Origin: an uncultured Bacteroidota bacterium
Lineage (GTDB): Bacteria; Bacteroidota; Bacteroidia; UKL13-3
Reading direction: 5' to 3'
Assembly: GCA_903888395.1 (NCBI GenBank)
Contig: CAISTO010000257.1
Location: 1 to 33,076 of the forward strand
Length of the DNA: 33,076 nt
A program made the translations under genes and the position numbers. How positions within the stretch are numbered: position 1 is the first letter of the stretch; every line of letters begins with the position of its first letter. Below the pieces are notes generated by a model. It made no database searches and was not told the DNA's origin. It saw nothing but the letters and a program-made list of their open reading frames with translations. Below are positions 18,860 to 27,713 of this stretch, one piece after another.

Positions 18860-21800
18860 TTAGAAATTTAATTTTAAACTAAAAATAAGTGATTTAGTAC
18901 CAGGGTTTGTAAAGTAATCTAAACCTCTGCCATTAGATGTACCAGTTAAATTTAATTCAGGATCTACACCAGGGAATTCAGTCCATAACAATAAGTTTCT
19001 TCCTGTAAATCCTACGCTTGCTCCAGGGATGTGAAGTTTGCTTAACACTGCTTTAGGCAATTTATAATTAACGCTTAATTCACGTAATCTGAACCAAGAA
19101 GCATCTCTAATATAATCTTGTGAAACTGAACCAAATCCTCCACCTAAACCAGTGTACCAGCTTTCATCAAGTAATACTTTTCCTCCACCATAGTCAGCAA
19201 TGTTTCCTCTAATAGTATAACTACCATCAGTATTTGCAGTAGCAAGTTGGCTAATAGTTTGCCCTCTATAGTTTTTAATAGTAGCGGCTTCATCGGCAGT
19301 AACAGTAACTTCATTGGCAGTTTCAGGAGTAACCCCAAAATTATTTAACACACCATAAGTACCAGCCCACATTTGTCCACCTTGTGAAGTTTCAAATAAA
19401 ATATTTACATCAAAACCTTTCCAAGAAATAACACTTCCAATACCAGCACGGTATTTAGCATTTGGATCGCCCAAAACACCTTCGGTAGCAGCAGCTTTTT
19501 TGAAGCCATTGCCATCAAGTGCAAAAGAACCATCAGCATTTGTTTCCCATTTACCACCCCAGAAAACGCCTAGTGCTTGTCCAGCAACTGCTCTAGATGA
19601 AGTTCCTGTGAAACCAGCTAAGAAAATAGAATTTACGCCACTAATATCGTCTACATTGTTTTTATTTGAACTTACATTTCCATAAACGCTTAAAGTTAAT
19701 TTTGAATTATCAATAACTTTAAAGTTCAATTCAGCTTCCCATCCTCTATTAGAAATTGTTGCAGCATTATCCCATTTACTAGTAAACCCAGATGATGCAG
19801 GAACATCAACAGCAAAAATGGCACCTGTAGTTTTATTTTGATAATAAGTAGCTGATAAACCAATTCTGTTTTTCAAGAATTTTAAATCAGTTCCAATTTC
19901 AAATTCTGTTTTTTGCTCAGGTTTAATATTTGGATTTCCTTGAATTGAACTTCTATAAATAGAACCTCCAAATTGAGAACCGTCTAAAGTTTCGCCCCAT
20001 CCAGATGCTGATGAAGAATTAATATAATTAGTATTCCAAATATAAGCAGGTGGCTCTACACCAACTAATCCAGCCGAAGCTCTTAATTTACCATAACTTA
20101 AAACCTTATTGTTTTGAAGAATGTCTTTGGTAAATTCATAAGCTAAAGTAGCACTTGGATAATAAAATCTGCCTTTAAAAGTACTTGCTGCTTCTGAAGC
20201 TGCAGTTAATTGTAAAAACACTTTATCTTGATAATCGATATCAGCAATACCATAAACTCTATTATTTTCTAAGTTTTCAACGCTGTTAAATGGATTCATA
20301 TTAGCGGTGGTATAATTAATAAAAGCATTTCTATCTTGATTATTCAAAATAAATTGGCTAGCAGAACCACCAATAGTATAATAACTGCGGTTAGTATATA
20401 AAAATCCAACAGTAGTATTAATACTTAAATCCTTATTTACTTCAAAAGAATTTTTGTTATAAGCATGGAAACTAATTTCACTTTGTTTTAAAAACTGATC
20501 TGTAAATGCACCATTTGAAGCACTAGCAGCCGACAAATAAGGGAAATAAGTAATACGTCTATCGTTTGAAATATCGTATCCAGTTCTTACTGTTAAAATT
20601 GATTTCTTAGCCCATTCCCAACTTGCTTCAGGAGTAATAATTACACGTGTTACATCGCTAGTATTTGTTTGTTTGTTCAAAGTCCAACCTGGATTATTAT
20701 AAGTTGGTGCTGCACTTCCCATATAATTGCGGTATCCTCTATGTGAATTAAATACAGGAATTCCCGCTGCATTATAGTAGGTACCAATATAATCGGTATT
20801 ATTAAAATCGGGAGCAGTTCTTAAATATCCTAAATATAATCCATCTAAGTTTGAACCTTGTTGAATTCTATTAGAGAATATTTTTGATAAAAAAGTATTC
20901 AATGAAAATTTAAATTTATCATTTAAATTGTGAGTATAGTTTAAACGGCCAGTTGTTCTTCTGTAATCAGAATTTCCATTTAAAATACCTTGTTGGTTCC
21001 AATCAGACAAATTAAAATAGATAGCACTTTTTTCGTTACCAGATGAAATAGAAATATTGTTATTATAAGTAACACCTGTTCTAAATACTTGATCTCTGTT
21101 TGCAGTATTATATTCTTTATTATCTCCTTTTTTAAGAATTGGGTTGTAAACAGTTCCGTTTTCAGCCACAAATTTTGGTCCGCTTAAATTTAAAGAATCA
21201 GCTCCTGAACGTAAAGCAATTTTATCGCCCCAACTTCCACCAGCATTAGCTTTCCATTTTCCGCCAGTACCTTGTCCATAAGTACCTTGTTTTTCATATT
21301 CTTTATTAATAAAATCAAGCGCTAAAGAAGAGCTAACTTCTACATTGATATTGTTTTTTTTGCTACTTCTTGAACCTCTTTTTGTAGTAACAATAATAAC
21401 ACCATTTGAAGCTCTTGTTCCCCAAACAGCGGCAGCAGCAGCACCTTTTAGCACTTCCACATTTGCAATGTCTTCAGGGTTAATGTCATTTAAGCGGGAT
21501 TGTTGAACCACTCCGTCAACACCTCCACCAATACTTGAATTACTCATTGGCACACCATCAATAACAATGAGCGGTTGTAAATTACCAGTAATGGTACTTT
21601 GACCTCTAATTTGAATAAATGCACCAGCACCCGGATCACCAGAATTTTTGGTAATTGCTAAGTTTGAAACTTTACCCGACAAACCTTGAATTACACCAGA
21701 TTCACCAGATGAAGCAACTGATTTTCCTTGAATTTGAGAAGTGGAATAACCAATTTTACGCAAACTTTTTTGTTCACCAATGGCAGTTACCCTTACTTCA

Positions 21801-22114
21801 TCAAGCATTAATGGATCTTTTACAAGAGTAATGTTTAAACCAGTAGTAGGTGAATTTTGGTCTACAACAATTTCTTTAACTGTCATACCCAAAAAGCGGA
21901 TTTTCAAAGTAGCCCCAGCTTCAGGAATATTTATACTGAATTTACCATTTTCATCGGTGGTAGTTCCAGTAGTAGATCCTTTAACGGCTACTGTAGCGCC
22001 AATAATTGGTTCGCTACCATCAGTCACAAGGCCTGTTACAGTCCTATTTTGTGACCAAACTGTTAGTATGGAAATCATCCATACAAACAAAAAACTTAAC
22101 AATTTTCTCTTCAT
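18860..22114 (-). CDS. SusC/RagA family TonB-linked outer-membrane protein
   Basis: Signal peptide; VTGLVTDGSEPIIGATVAVKGSTTGTTTDENGKFSI (CarboxypepD_reg-like), plug with VDGVPMSNSSIGG and 'VEVLKGAAAAAVWGTRASNGVIIVTTKRG', C-terminal FSLKLNF. Confidence 0.96.
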   Translation of the reverse strand: MKRKLLSFLFVWMISILTVWSQNRTVTGLVTDGSEPIIGATVAVKGSTTGTTTDENGKFSINIPEAGATLKIRFLGMTVKEIVVDQNSPTTGLNITLVKDPLMLDEVRVTAIGEQKSLRKIGYSTSQIQGKSVASSGESGVIQGLSGKVSNLAITKNSGDPGAGAFIQIRGQSTITGNLQPLIVIDGVPMSNSSIGGGVDGVVQQSRLNDINPEDIANVEVLKGAAAAAVWGTRASNGVIIVTTKRGSRSSKKNNINVEVSSSLALDFINKEYEKQGTYGQGTGGKWKANAGGSWGDKIALRSGADSLNLSGPKFVAENGTVYNPILKKGDNKEYNTANRDQVFRTGVTYNNNISISSGNEKSAIYFNLSDWNQQGILNGNSDYRRTTGRLNYTHNLNDKFKFSLNTFLSKIFSNRIQQGSNLDGLYLGYLRTAPDFNNTDYIGTYYNAAGIPVFNSHRGYRNYMGSAAPTYNNPGWTLNKQTNTSDVTRVIITPEASWEWAKKSILTVRTGYDISNDRRITYFPYLSAASASNGAFTDQFLKQSEISFHAYNKNSFEVNKDLSINTTVGFLYTNRSYYTIGGSASQFILNNQDRNAFINYTTANMNPFNSVENLENNRVYGIADIDYQDKVFLQLTAASEAASTFKGRFYYPSATLAYEFTKDILQNNKVLSYGKLRASAGLVGVEPPAYIWNTNYINSSSASGWGETLDGSQFGGSIYRSSIQGNPNIKPEQKTEFEIGTDLKFLKNRIGLSATYYQNKTTGAIFAVDVPASSGFTSKWDNAATISNRGWEAELNFKVIDNSKLTLSVYGNVSSNKNNVDDISGVNSIFLAGFTGTSSRAVAGQALGVFWGGKWETNADGSFALDGNGFKKAAATEGVLGDPNAKYRAGIGSVISWKGFDVNILFETSQGGQMWAGTYGVLNNFGVTPETANEVTVTADEAATIKNYRGQTISQLATANTDGSYTIRGNIADYGGGKVLLDESWYTGLGGGFGSVSQDYIRDASWFRLRELSVNYKLPKAVLSKLHIPGASVGFTGRNLLLWTEFPGVDPELNLTGTSNGRGLDYFTNPGTKSLIFSLKLNF

Positions 22115-22558
22115 ATTTTTTTAAATTATCAAAATTCAAATTGGAAAACTTATAGCACAAATACTATAAAAAAAATTAAAAATTTAAAATGATTATGATT
22201 TTCAGGCAATTAAAAAATCCACTTTTCCACTTATCATAAATATATTTCTCAAAAATCAAGATTTTTAGCACCCTTCATTTTGACCAAAGCCTATTTTTTT
22301 TATAAATTTTATCATAAGTTTTTAATGTTTAACATTAACATAATATGATTTTTTTCCAAACTACTTCATCAGGTGTATTTTAGTATAAATATTTTAGCAT
22401 TTTTAATTGATAATTTTTTTCTTTTTTATTTAAATGTTATCAAGTATTATTTAATTATAAAATATGAAAAATTGTTTCAAACATTGTATTTGCTTAATGT
22501 TGTAATCTTTATAATTAAGTTTATAAGTTTAATTTTAAAAATAATTCAAAGTATAATC

Positions 22559-22855
22559 ATGATCGAATTTGCCAATAAGTTAGAAGATTACCGAAACCAA
22601 CTTTCACATTTAGACAATAAAATTATTGAATTATTGAGCCAAAGGGCTTTGATATCGAAAGAAATTGGAATTTTAAAAACAAATAATAAAATTGAAATTT
22701 ATCAAAATGATTTTTGGGAAAAATCGCAATTAATTAGAAGTAAAACTATTGAATCTACTAGTTTGAATGGTGCTATTTCGAATCAAATTTTTGATTTAAT
22801 ACACCAACAATCATTGCTAATTCAAGAAGACATTTTAAAACAAAAAAATGCATAA
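22559..22855 (+). CDS. Stand-alone AroQ-type chorismate mutase-like protein
   Basis: MIEFANKLEDYRNQLSHLDNKIIELLSQRALISKEIGILK...IFDLIHQQSLLIQEDIL fits the AroQ fold pattern. ORF track start 22373 extends into AT-rich non-coding sequence; Met at 22559 is the plausible start. Confidence 0.8.
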   Translation: MIEFANKLEDYRNQLSHLDNKIIELLSQRALISKEIGILKTNNKIEIYQNDFWEKSQLIRSKTIESTSLNGAISNQIFDLIHQQSLLIQEDILKQKNA

Positions 22856-24089
22856 TAATTTGGAATTACTTTCTCCCGCAGGTTCTTACGAATCGTTGAT
22901 GGCGGCTATTCATGCTGGCTGTAATTCAATATATTTTGGAATAGAACAACTGAATATGCGTGCGCGTTCAAATATCAATTTTACCATTGAAGACTTAGGA
23001 AAGATTTCAAAAATTTGTAAGGAAAATAATATCAAATCGTATTTAACTTTAAATACCGTTGTTTTTGATCACGATATTTCGTTAATGAAACGAATTGTAG
23101 ATGCCGCTAAAGCAAATGGCATTAGCGCAATCATAGCAACAGATTTGTCGGTTTTGAATTATGCCAAAAAAGTGCAAATGAATGTTCATATTTCTACCCA
23201 ATCAAATATCACAAATATTGACACCGTTGAATTTTTCTCTGTTTATTCCGATGTAATGGTTTTGGCGCGAGAACTTAGTTTAACGCAAGTAGGTGAAATT
23301 ACCAATGAAATAAAAAGACGTGATATTACTGGACCTTCGGGTGAGTTAGTAAAAATTGAAATATTTGGTCACGGAGCATTGTGCATGGCAGTTTCGGGTA
23401 AATGTTATTTAAGTTTACATTCTAATTATGCCTCGGCAAATAGAGGTGCTTGTATTCAAAATTGCCGCAAAAGTTATGTAGTAATTGACAAAGAAGATGG
23501 CGTGGAATTAGAAATTGACAACGAATATATTATGTCGGCTAAGGATTTATGCACCATTGATTTTATGGATCAAATTATTCAGTCAGGAGTTGCTGTATTA
23601 AAAATTGAGGGTAGAGGAAGAAGTGCTGATTATGTTTCTACTGTTACCAAATGCTACCGTGAGGCCATTGATTCGTACTATAATAACTCATTTACAAATG
23701 AAAAAATAGTAGCATGGAGAAACCAATTATCTACAGTTTATAACAGAGGTTTTTGGGATGGATATTATCTTGGAAAAACAATGGGTGAATGGAGCAATGA
23801 ATATGGTTCAAAAGCTACCAAACGAAAGGTAATGATCGGCAAGGGAATTCGGTATTTTAAAGAAGCTAAAGTGGGCGAATTCCAGTTAGAAGCTCAAACA
23901 CTTTCTGTAGGTGATGAAATTTTAATTACTGGTCCAACTACCGGTGTGGTTCAAACTTTTGTAAAAGAAATGCGTTTGGATAATATCAATATCATTAAAG
24001 TAAATAAAGGAGATTCGTTTACCATTCAATTAGATGAATTGATAAGACCATCAGACAAATTATTTAAACTGGTTCCCACCAATGATTAG
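22848..24089 (+). CDS. Peptidase U32 family protein (RlhA/TrhP-type candidate RNA hydroxylation enzyme)
   Basis: NNLELLSPAGSYESLMAAIHAGCNSIYFG start and 'HGALCMAVSGKCYLSLHSNYASANRGACIQNCRKSY' four-Cys U32 signature. Confidence 0.9.
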   Translation: MHNNLELLSPAGSYESLMAAIHAGCNSIYFGIEQLNMRARSNINFTIEDLGKISKICKENNIKSYLTLNTVVFDHDISLMKRIVDAAKANGISAIIATDLSVLNYAKKVQMNVHISTQSNITNIDTVEFFSVYSDVMVLARELSLTQVGEITNEIKRRDITGPSGELVKIEIFGHGALCMAVSGKCYLSLHSNYASANRGACIQNCRKSYVVIDKEDGVELEIDNEYIMSAKDLCTIDFMDQIIQSGVAVLKIEGRGRSADYVSTVTKCYREAIDSYYNNSFTNEKIVAWRNQLSTVYNRGFWDGYYLGKTMGEWSNEYGSKATKRKVMIGKGIRYFKEAKVGEFQLEAQTLSVGDEILITGPTTGVVQTFVKEMRLDNINIIKVNKGDSFTIQLDELIRPSDKLFKLVPTND

Positions 24090-24309
24090 AATAGTTCAGC
24101 AACGGGCTAAATGTATAGGTTGTAATATATGTGAGGAAGCCGCACCTTACCGCTGGCGAATGTCAAAGAAAGATGGAAAATGCACGTTAATAGGTGGAAC
24201 AGAGAAGAAAGGTTTTTTTTCTATATCTGTTGGCGATGACGAATGGGACGACCAAGTTAAAGCAGCCAAACATTGCCCTGTGAATATTATAAAAATAGGG
24301 AAGTTTTAA
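24082..24309 (+). CDS. Small single-cluster [4Fe-4S] ferredoxin
   Basis: 75 aa; CIGCNIC near the N-terminus and a distal CPVNIIK (CxxCxxC...CP). Confidence 0.88.
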   Translation: MIRIVQQRAKCIGCNICEEAAPYRWRMSKKDGKCTLIGGTEKKGFFSISVGDDEWDDQVKAAKHCPVNIIKIGKF

Positions 24310-24313
24310 CTAC

Positions 24314-25747
24314 CTAAAAATACATTTTACAAACAAATATTCCTGCAATTACACAAACAAAATCTACCAAAAGCATAATGCTTAAAGTATAGCGACTGTC
24401 TTTAATATTTACCGAGCCAAAATACAATGCCACTACATAAAAAGTAGTTTCTGCAGCGCCTTGAAACAAGCAAGACAATTGGCCTGTAAGGCTATCGGGG
24501 CCATAAGTTTTCATGGCATCAAGCATAAATCCACGGGAACCGCCTGCGCTAAACGGACGCATAATAGCAACAGGAATGGCATTTATAATTTGAGGATCTA
24601 CTTTAAAAATATTCATTACAGAAGTAATTCCTCCCATTACAATATTCATTAATCCTGAATTGCGAAAAATACTCAATGCCACTAACATGGCAATCATATA
24701 AGGCAACACACGAACTCCAGTTGTAAATCCATCTTTAGCACCGTTTACAAACGAGTCGAAAATATTGGTATTATTGGCTTTAAAAACTTTTTCGTGCAAA
24801 ATTCCGTAGCCAATAATTCCTAAAATGATGAATAATAAAACAGCATTACTTAAGTTGCCAGTAAAATGAAATTTTTCAATTCCATCTAATTTATTTACAT
24901 AAAATAATACTAATCCAATTAGTGCACTTACGGCAGTTACAAATCCTAAAACCACTAAGTTTATCAAATTAATTCTTTGCTTTATACTCACAAATATGAG
25001 TGCTGCCAAGGTTCCTACAAATGAAGTAATAATGGTTGGAAGCATAATATCGGAGGGATTGGTAGCATTTTGCGCAGCTCTGTAACCAATAATAGAAGTT
25101 GGAATTAAAGTTAAGCCTGCTGCATGCAAACACAAAAACATAATTTGACTATTGGAGGCCTTCTCTTTATCGGTATTTACATCCTGCATGCTTTCCATGG
25201 CTTTAAGACCAAAAGGGGTGGCAGCATTGTCTAATCCTAAAAAATTTGCAGCAAAATTCATCGTCATAAAACCATAGGCAGCATGCCCTTTGGGCAATTC
25301 CGGGAAAATACGCGCAAAGAAAGGTGTTAACACTTTTGCCAATTTGGTAATGGCATTGGAGTCGTTTAACAAATGCAATAAACCACAGAAAAAAGTGAGG
25401 TAACCAATTAGTGGCAACCAAATATCAATGATAGTATTTTTACAAGTAACAAATATGCCATCGGCCGATTGTTTGCCTTTGCAAACTTCTACAATTCCAT
25501 TGTCTAATAACTTGTAAACAGTATCGTTTTGGGTAAATCCAGTTGCTTTATTCAACACCATATTTGCATACAAAATAGAATCACTATTTTGAAAAAAAGT
25601 AGCTTGATGCTCCGCAATGACTAAAGCATCGTTTTGCTTTCCGTTAACCATTTGGCCAAGGTTATAAAGCTGATTGCTGCCAAGCATATAAAAAATAAAT
25701 AGGATGCTTAACGCAATGATATAAGACCAAAATCTGCTTAATGCCAT
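24314..25747 (-). CDS. Nucleoside-recognition (Gate) domain membrane protein, SpmA-SpmB-like fusion
   Basis: 477 aa polytopic; 'FMTMNFAANFLGLDNAATPFGLKAMESMQ' (SpmA-like) and 'GFTTGVRVLPYMIAMLVALSIFRNSGLMN...SGGSRGFMLDAM' (SpmB-like) in one chain. Confidence 0.85.
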   Translation of the reverse strand: MALSRFWSYIIALSILFIFYMLGSNQLYNLGQMVNGKQNDALVIAEHQATFFQNSDSILYANMVLNKATGFTQNDTVYKLLDNGIVEVCKGKQSADGIFVTCKNTIIDIWLPLIGYLTFFCGLLHLLNDSNAITKLAKVLTPFFARIFPELPKGHAAYGFMTMNFAANFLGLDNAATPFGLKAMESMQDVNTDKEKASNSQIMFLCLHAAGLTLIPTSIIGYRAAQNATNPSDIMLPTIITSFVGTLAALIFVSIKQRINLINLVVLGFVTAVSALIGLVLFYVNKLDGIEKFHFTGNLSNAVLLFIILGIIGYGILHEKVFKANNTNIFDSFVNGAKDGFTTGVRVLPYMIAMLVALSIFRNSGLMNIVMGGITSVMNIFKVDPQIINAIPVAIMRPFSAGGSRGFMLDAMKTYGPDSLTGQLSCLFQGAAETTFYVVALYFGSVNIKDSRYTLSIMLLVDFVCVIAGIFVCKMYF

Positions 25748-25870
25748 GTTTTTAATGATGAATGATGAATGTTTGATAAAAAATTAAAGCCGAATGATAG
25801 ATTTTTTATTTTAAATATCTAAAATTTTTTATTCAACAAATGTGATTTATACTTAAATATACATTTGAAA

Positions 25871-27652
25871 TTACTCAATTTTATTTACCTTCAATTTATT
25901 GCGGTAACTAGAAAAAATACTTGATTTTGATACAAAACCAACATATTTACCATTTTTAATTACTGGTAAATTCCATGCGCCTGTTTCATCAAAAAGTTTC
26001 ATCACATTTTCCATACTTTCATTTTCAATGATTATTGCAGGAGCATTCGTCATTAAGTCGCTAACAAATACATTGTCGTAAAGCTCAGTTTTGAACATAA
26101 TTTCTCTAATATTATCTAATAAAATAACGCCAAGAAGCTTGTATTCATTATCAATAACAGGGAAAATATTTCGCTTAGATTTAGCAATTAACTCCACCAT
26201 ATTTCCTAAACTATTGGTAGAATAAATGGTTTGAAAATTAGTTTCTATTAAGTTAGAAGTAGAGATGGTAGCCAATATATTTTGGTCTTTATCGTTGGTA
26301 AAAACATCGCCACTCATGGCCAACTTTTTTACATCCATTGAATAAGGTTCAAAATATTTTGAAATGGCAAAACTGATGGAAGAAACAATCATTAAAGGAA
26401 TCATTAAGTTATAACCACCGGTAATTTCAGCAATTAAAAATATAGCCGTTAATGGAGCATGATATATTCCACTTAAAATTCCTGCCATCCCTACTAAAGT
26501 AAAATTGCTAATGGGTAAATTTGTTAAATTGAGCAGATTTAAAACTTTTGAAAAAAAGTATCCTAAATAAGCTCCCACAAATAACGAAGGCGCGAAATTT
26601 CCCCCATTTCCTCCACTTCCCAAAGTAATGGCGGTAGCTATTGATTTTAAAAAAATCAACATACCAACTGCTGCCAAAACCAACCATTCATTGTTTTGAT
26701 AATTGTGAAAAATACTTCCATCTAAAATATTTTCTGGTTGCAACATTGAAAGCGATTTGATACTTTGATATCCTTCACCAAAAAGTGATGGAAAAATAAA
26801 AATAAGTGCTGCCAGTAATATTCCGCCAATAATTACATTTAAATAAACTTTACTTTTTCTTCTGCTAAAAAGTGCTTCTATTTTCGAAAAAGTGCGAGAG
26901 TGATAAACAGAAATTAAGCCCGCAAATATTCCAAGTATTATATAAAAAGGAACGTTATTATAGTCAAATGGCTGCTGAAGTTGAAATGATAAAAGTATAT
27001 CATCTTGTAAAATTATTTTAGAAATCAATGCGCCAGTTGCTGCCGCAATAATGAGTGGTGTAAAAGCAGAAATACTAATATCAACCAAAAGTACTTCTAA
27101 AGCAAATAAAACACCTGCAATTGGAGCGTTAAAAGTGGCTCCAATTCCTGCGGCTATTCCACATGCTAAAAGTAAAGTTCGCTCATTATAACTTAGTTTA
27201 TATGTTTTTGCATAGTTACTTCCAAAAGCCGCACCTGTAATTACAATTGGCGCTTCTAATCCTGCCGATCCTCCAAAGCCAACCGTTAAAGAACTTGTTA
27301 AAACCTGCGCAAACATTTGCTCTTTTGGCATAAAACTCGATTTTTTAGCTATTCCATAATGTATGTGTGAAAGTCCTTTTTCGATTTTTCCTTTCAGTAA
27401 TTTTTTCACAATATAAACCGTTAAAAAAATGCCAATAATGGGTAAAAAAAGAAATAAATATTTATAGTTTCCTAGCTCTTTGTAGGTAGCCGCTAAATAT
27501 ATAAAATGAACAGCTGTTTTTAAAACAATGGCAGCCAAACCAACCGTTAATCCAACCAACACACTCGATAAAAGTATGAATTGCTTAGCGGAAAGTCGAT
27601 TTTGAATCCATTTTATTACAGATTGTAATTTTTGAACAAGTGTAAATTTCAT
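25871..27652 (-). CDS. ClC family chloride channel/transporter with C-terminal CBS domain pair
   Basis: GFGGSAGLEAPIVITGAAFGSN, GIAAGIGATFNAPIAGVLFALE, GSGGNGGNFAPSLFVGAYLG; C-terminal CBS pair (FPVIDNEYKLLGVILLDNIREIM ... WNLPVIKNGKYVGFVSKSSIFSSYR). Confidence 0.93.
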   Translation of the reverse strand: MKFTLVQKLQSVIKWIQNRLSAKQFILLSSVLVGLTVGLAAIVLKTAVHFIYLAATYKELGNYKYLFLFLPIIGIFLTVYIVKKLLKGKIEKGLSHIHYGIAKKSSFMPKEQMFAQVLTSSLTVGFGGSAGLEAPIVITGAAFGSNYAKTYKLSYNERTLLLACGIAAGIGATFNAPIAGVLFALEVLLVDISISAFTPLIIAAATGALISKIILQDDILLSFQLQQPFDYNNVPFYIILGIFAGLISVYHSRTFSKIEALFSRRKSKVYLNVIIGGILLAALIFIFPSLFGEGYQSIKSLSMLQPENILDGSIFHNYQNNEWLVLAAVGMLIFLKSIATAITLGSGGNGGNFAPSLFVGAYLGYFFSKVLNLLNLTNLPISNFTLVGMAGILSGIYHAPLTAIFLIAEITGGYNLMIPLMIVSSISFAISKYFEPYSMDVKKLAMSGDVFTNDKDQNILATISTSNLIETNFQTIYSTNSLGNMVELIAKSKRNIFPVIDNEYKLLGVILLDNIREIMFKTELYDNVFVSDLMTNAPAIIIENESMENVMKLFDETGAWNLPVIKNGKYVGFVSKSSIFSSYRNKLKVNKIE

Positions 27653-27670
27653 GTTTTTATTTTTGCTATC

Positions 27671-27703
27671 AGACCTGACAGGTTTTTAAAACCTGTCAGG
27701 TCT
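27671..27703. repeat. REP-like perfect 33-nt palindrome, 'head-to-head' form (3' of the RAYT gene)
   Basis: AGACCTGACAGGTTTT-T-AAAACCTGTCAGGTCT, 16-bp perfect arms; fills most of the 61-bp gap between RAYT stop and ClC start. Confidence 0.95.
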
Positions 27704-27713
27704 TTCGTTACGT

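Noticed and set aside
21780-22124. Plus-strand ORFs 21780..22124 and 21857..22054 opposite the SusC start
   Set aside because: Antisense to the well-supported signal peptide and CarboxypepD-like domain of SusC; no domain signature.
22373-22558. N-terminal extension of the chorismate mutase ORF (62 aa, hydrophobic, I/F/Y/K-rich)
   Set aside because: Very AT-rich and low complexity, as expected of translated intergenic sequence; AroQ homology begins at the Met at 22559.
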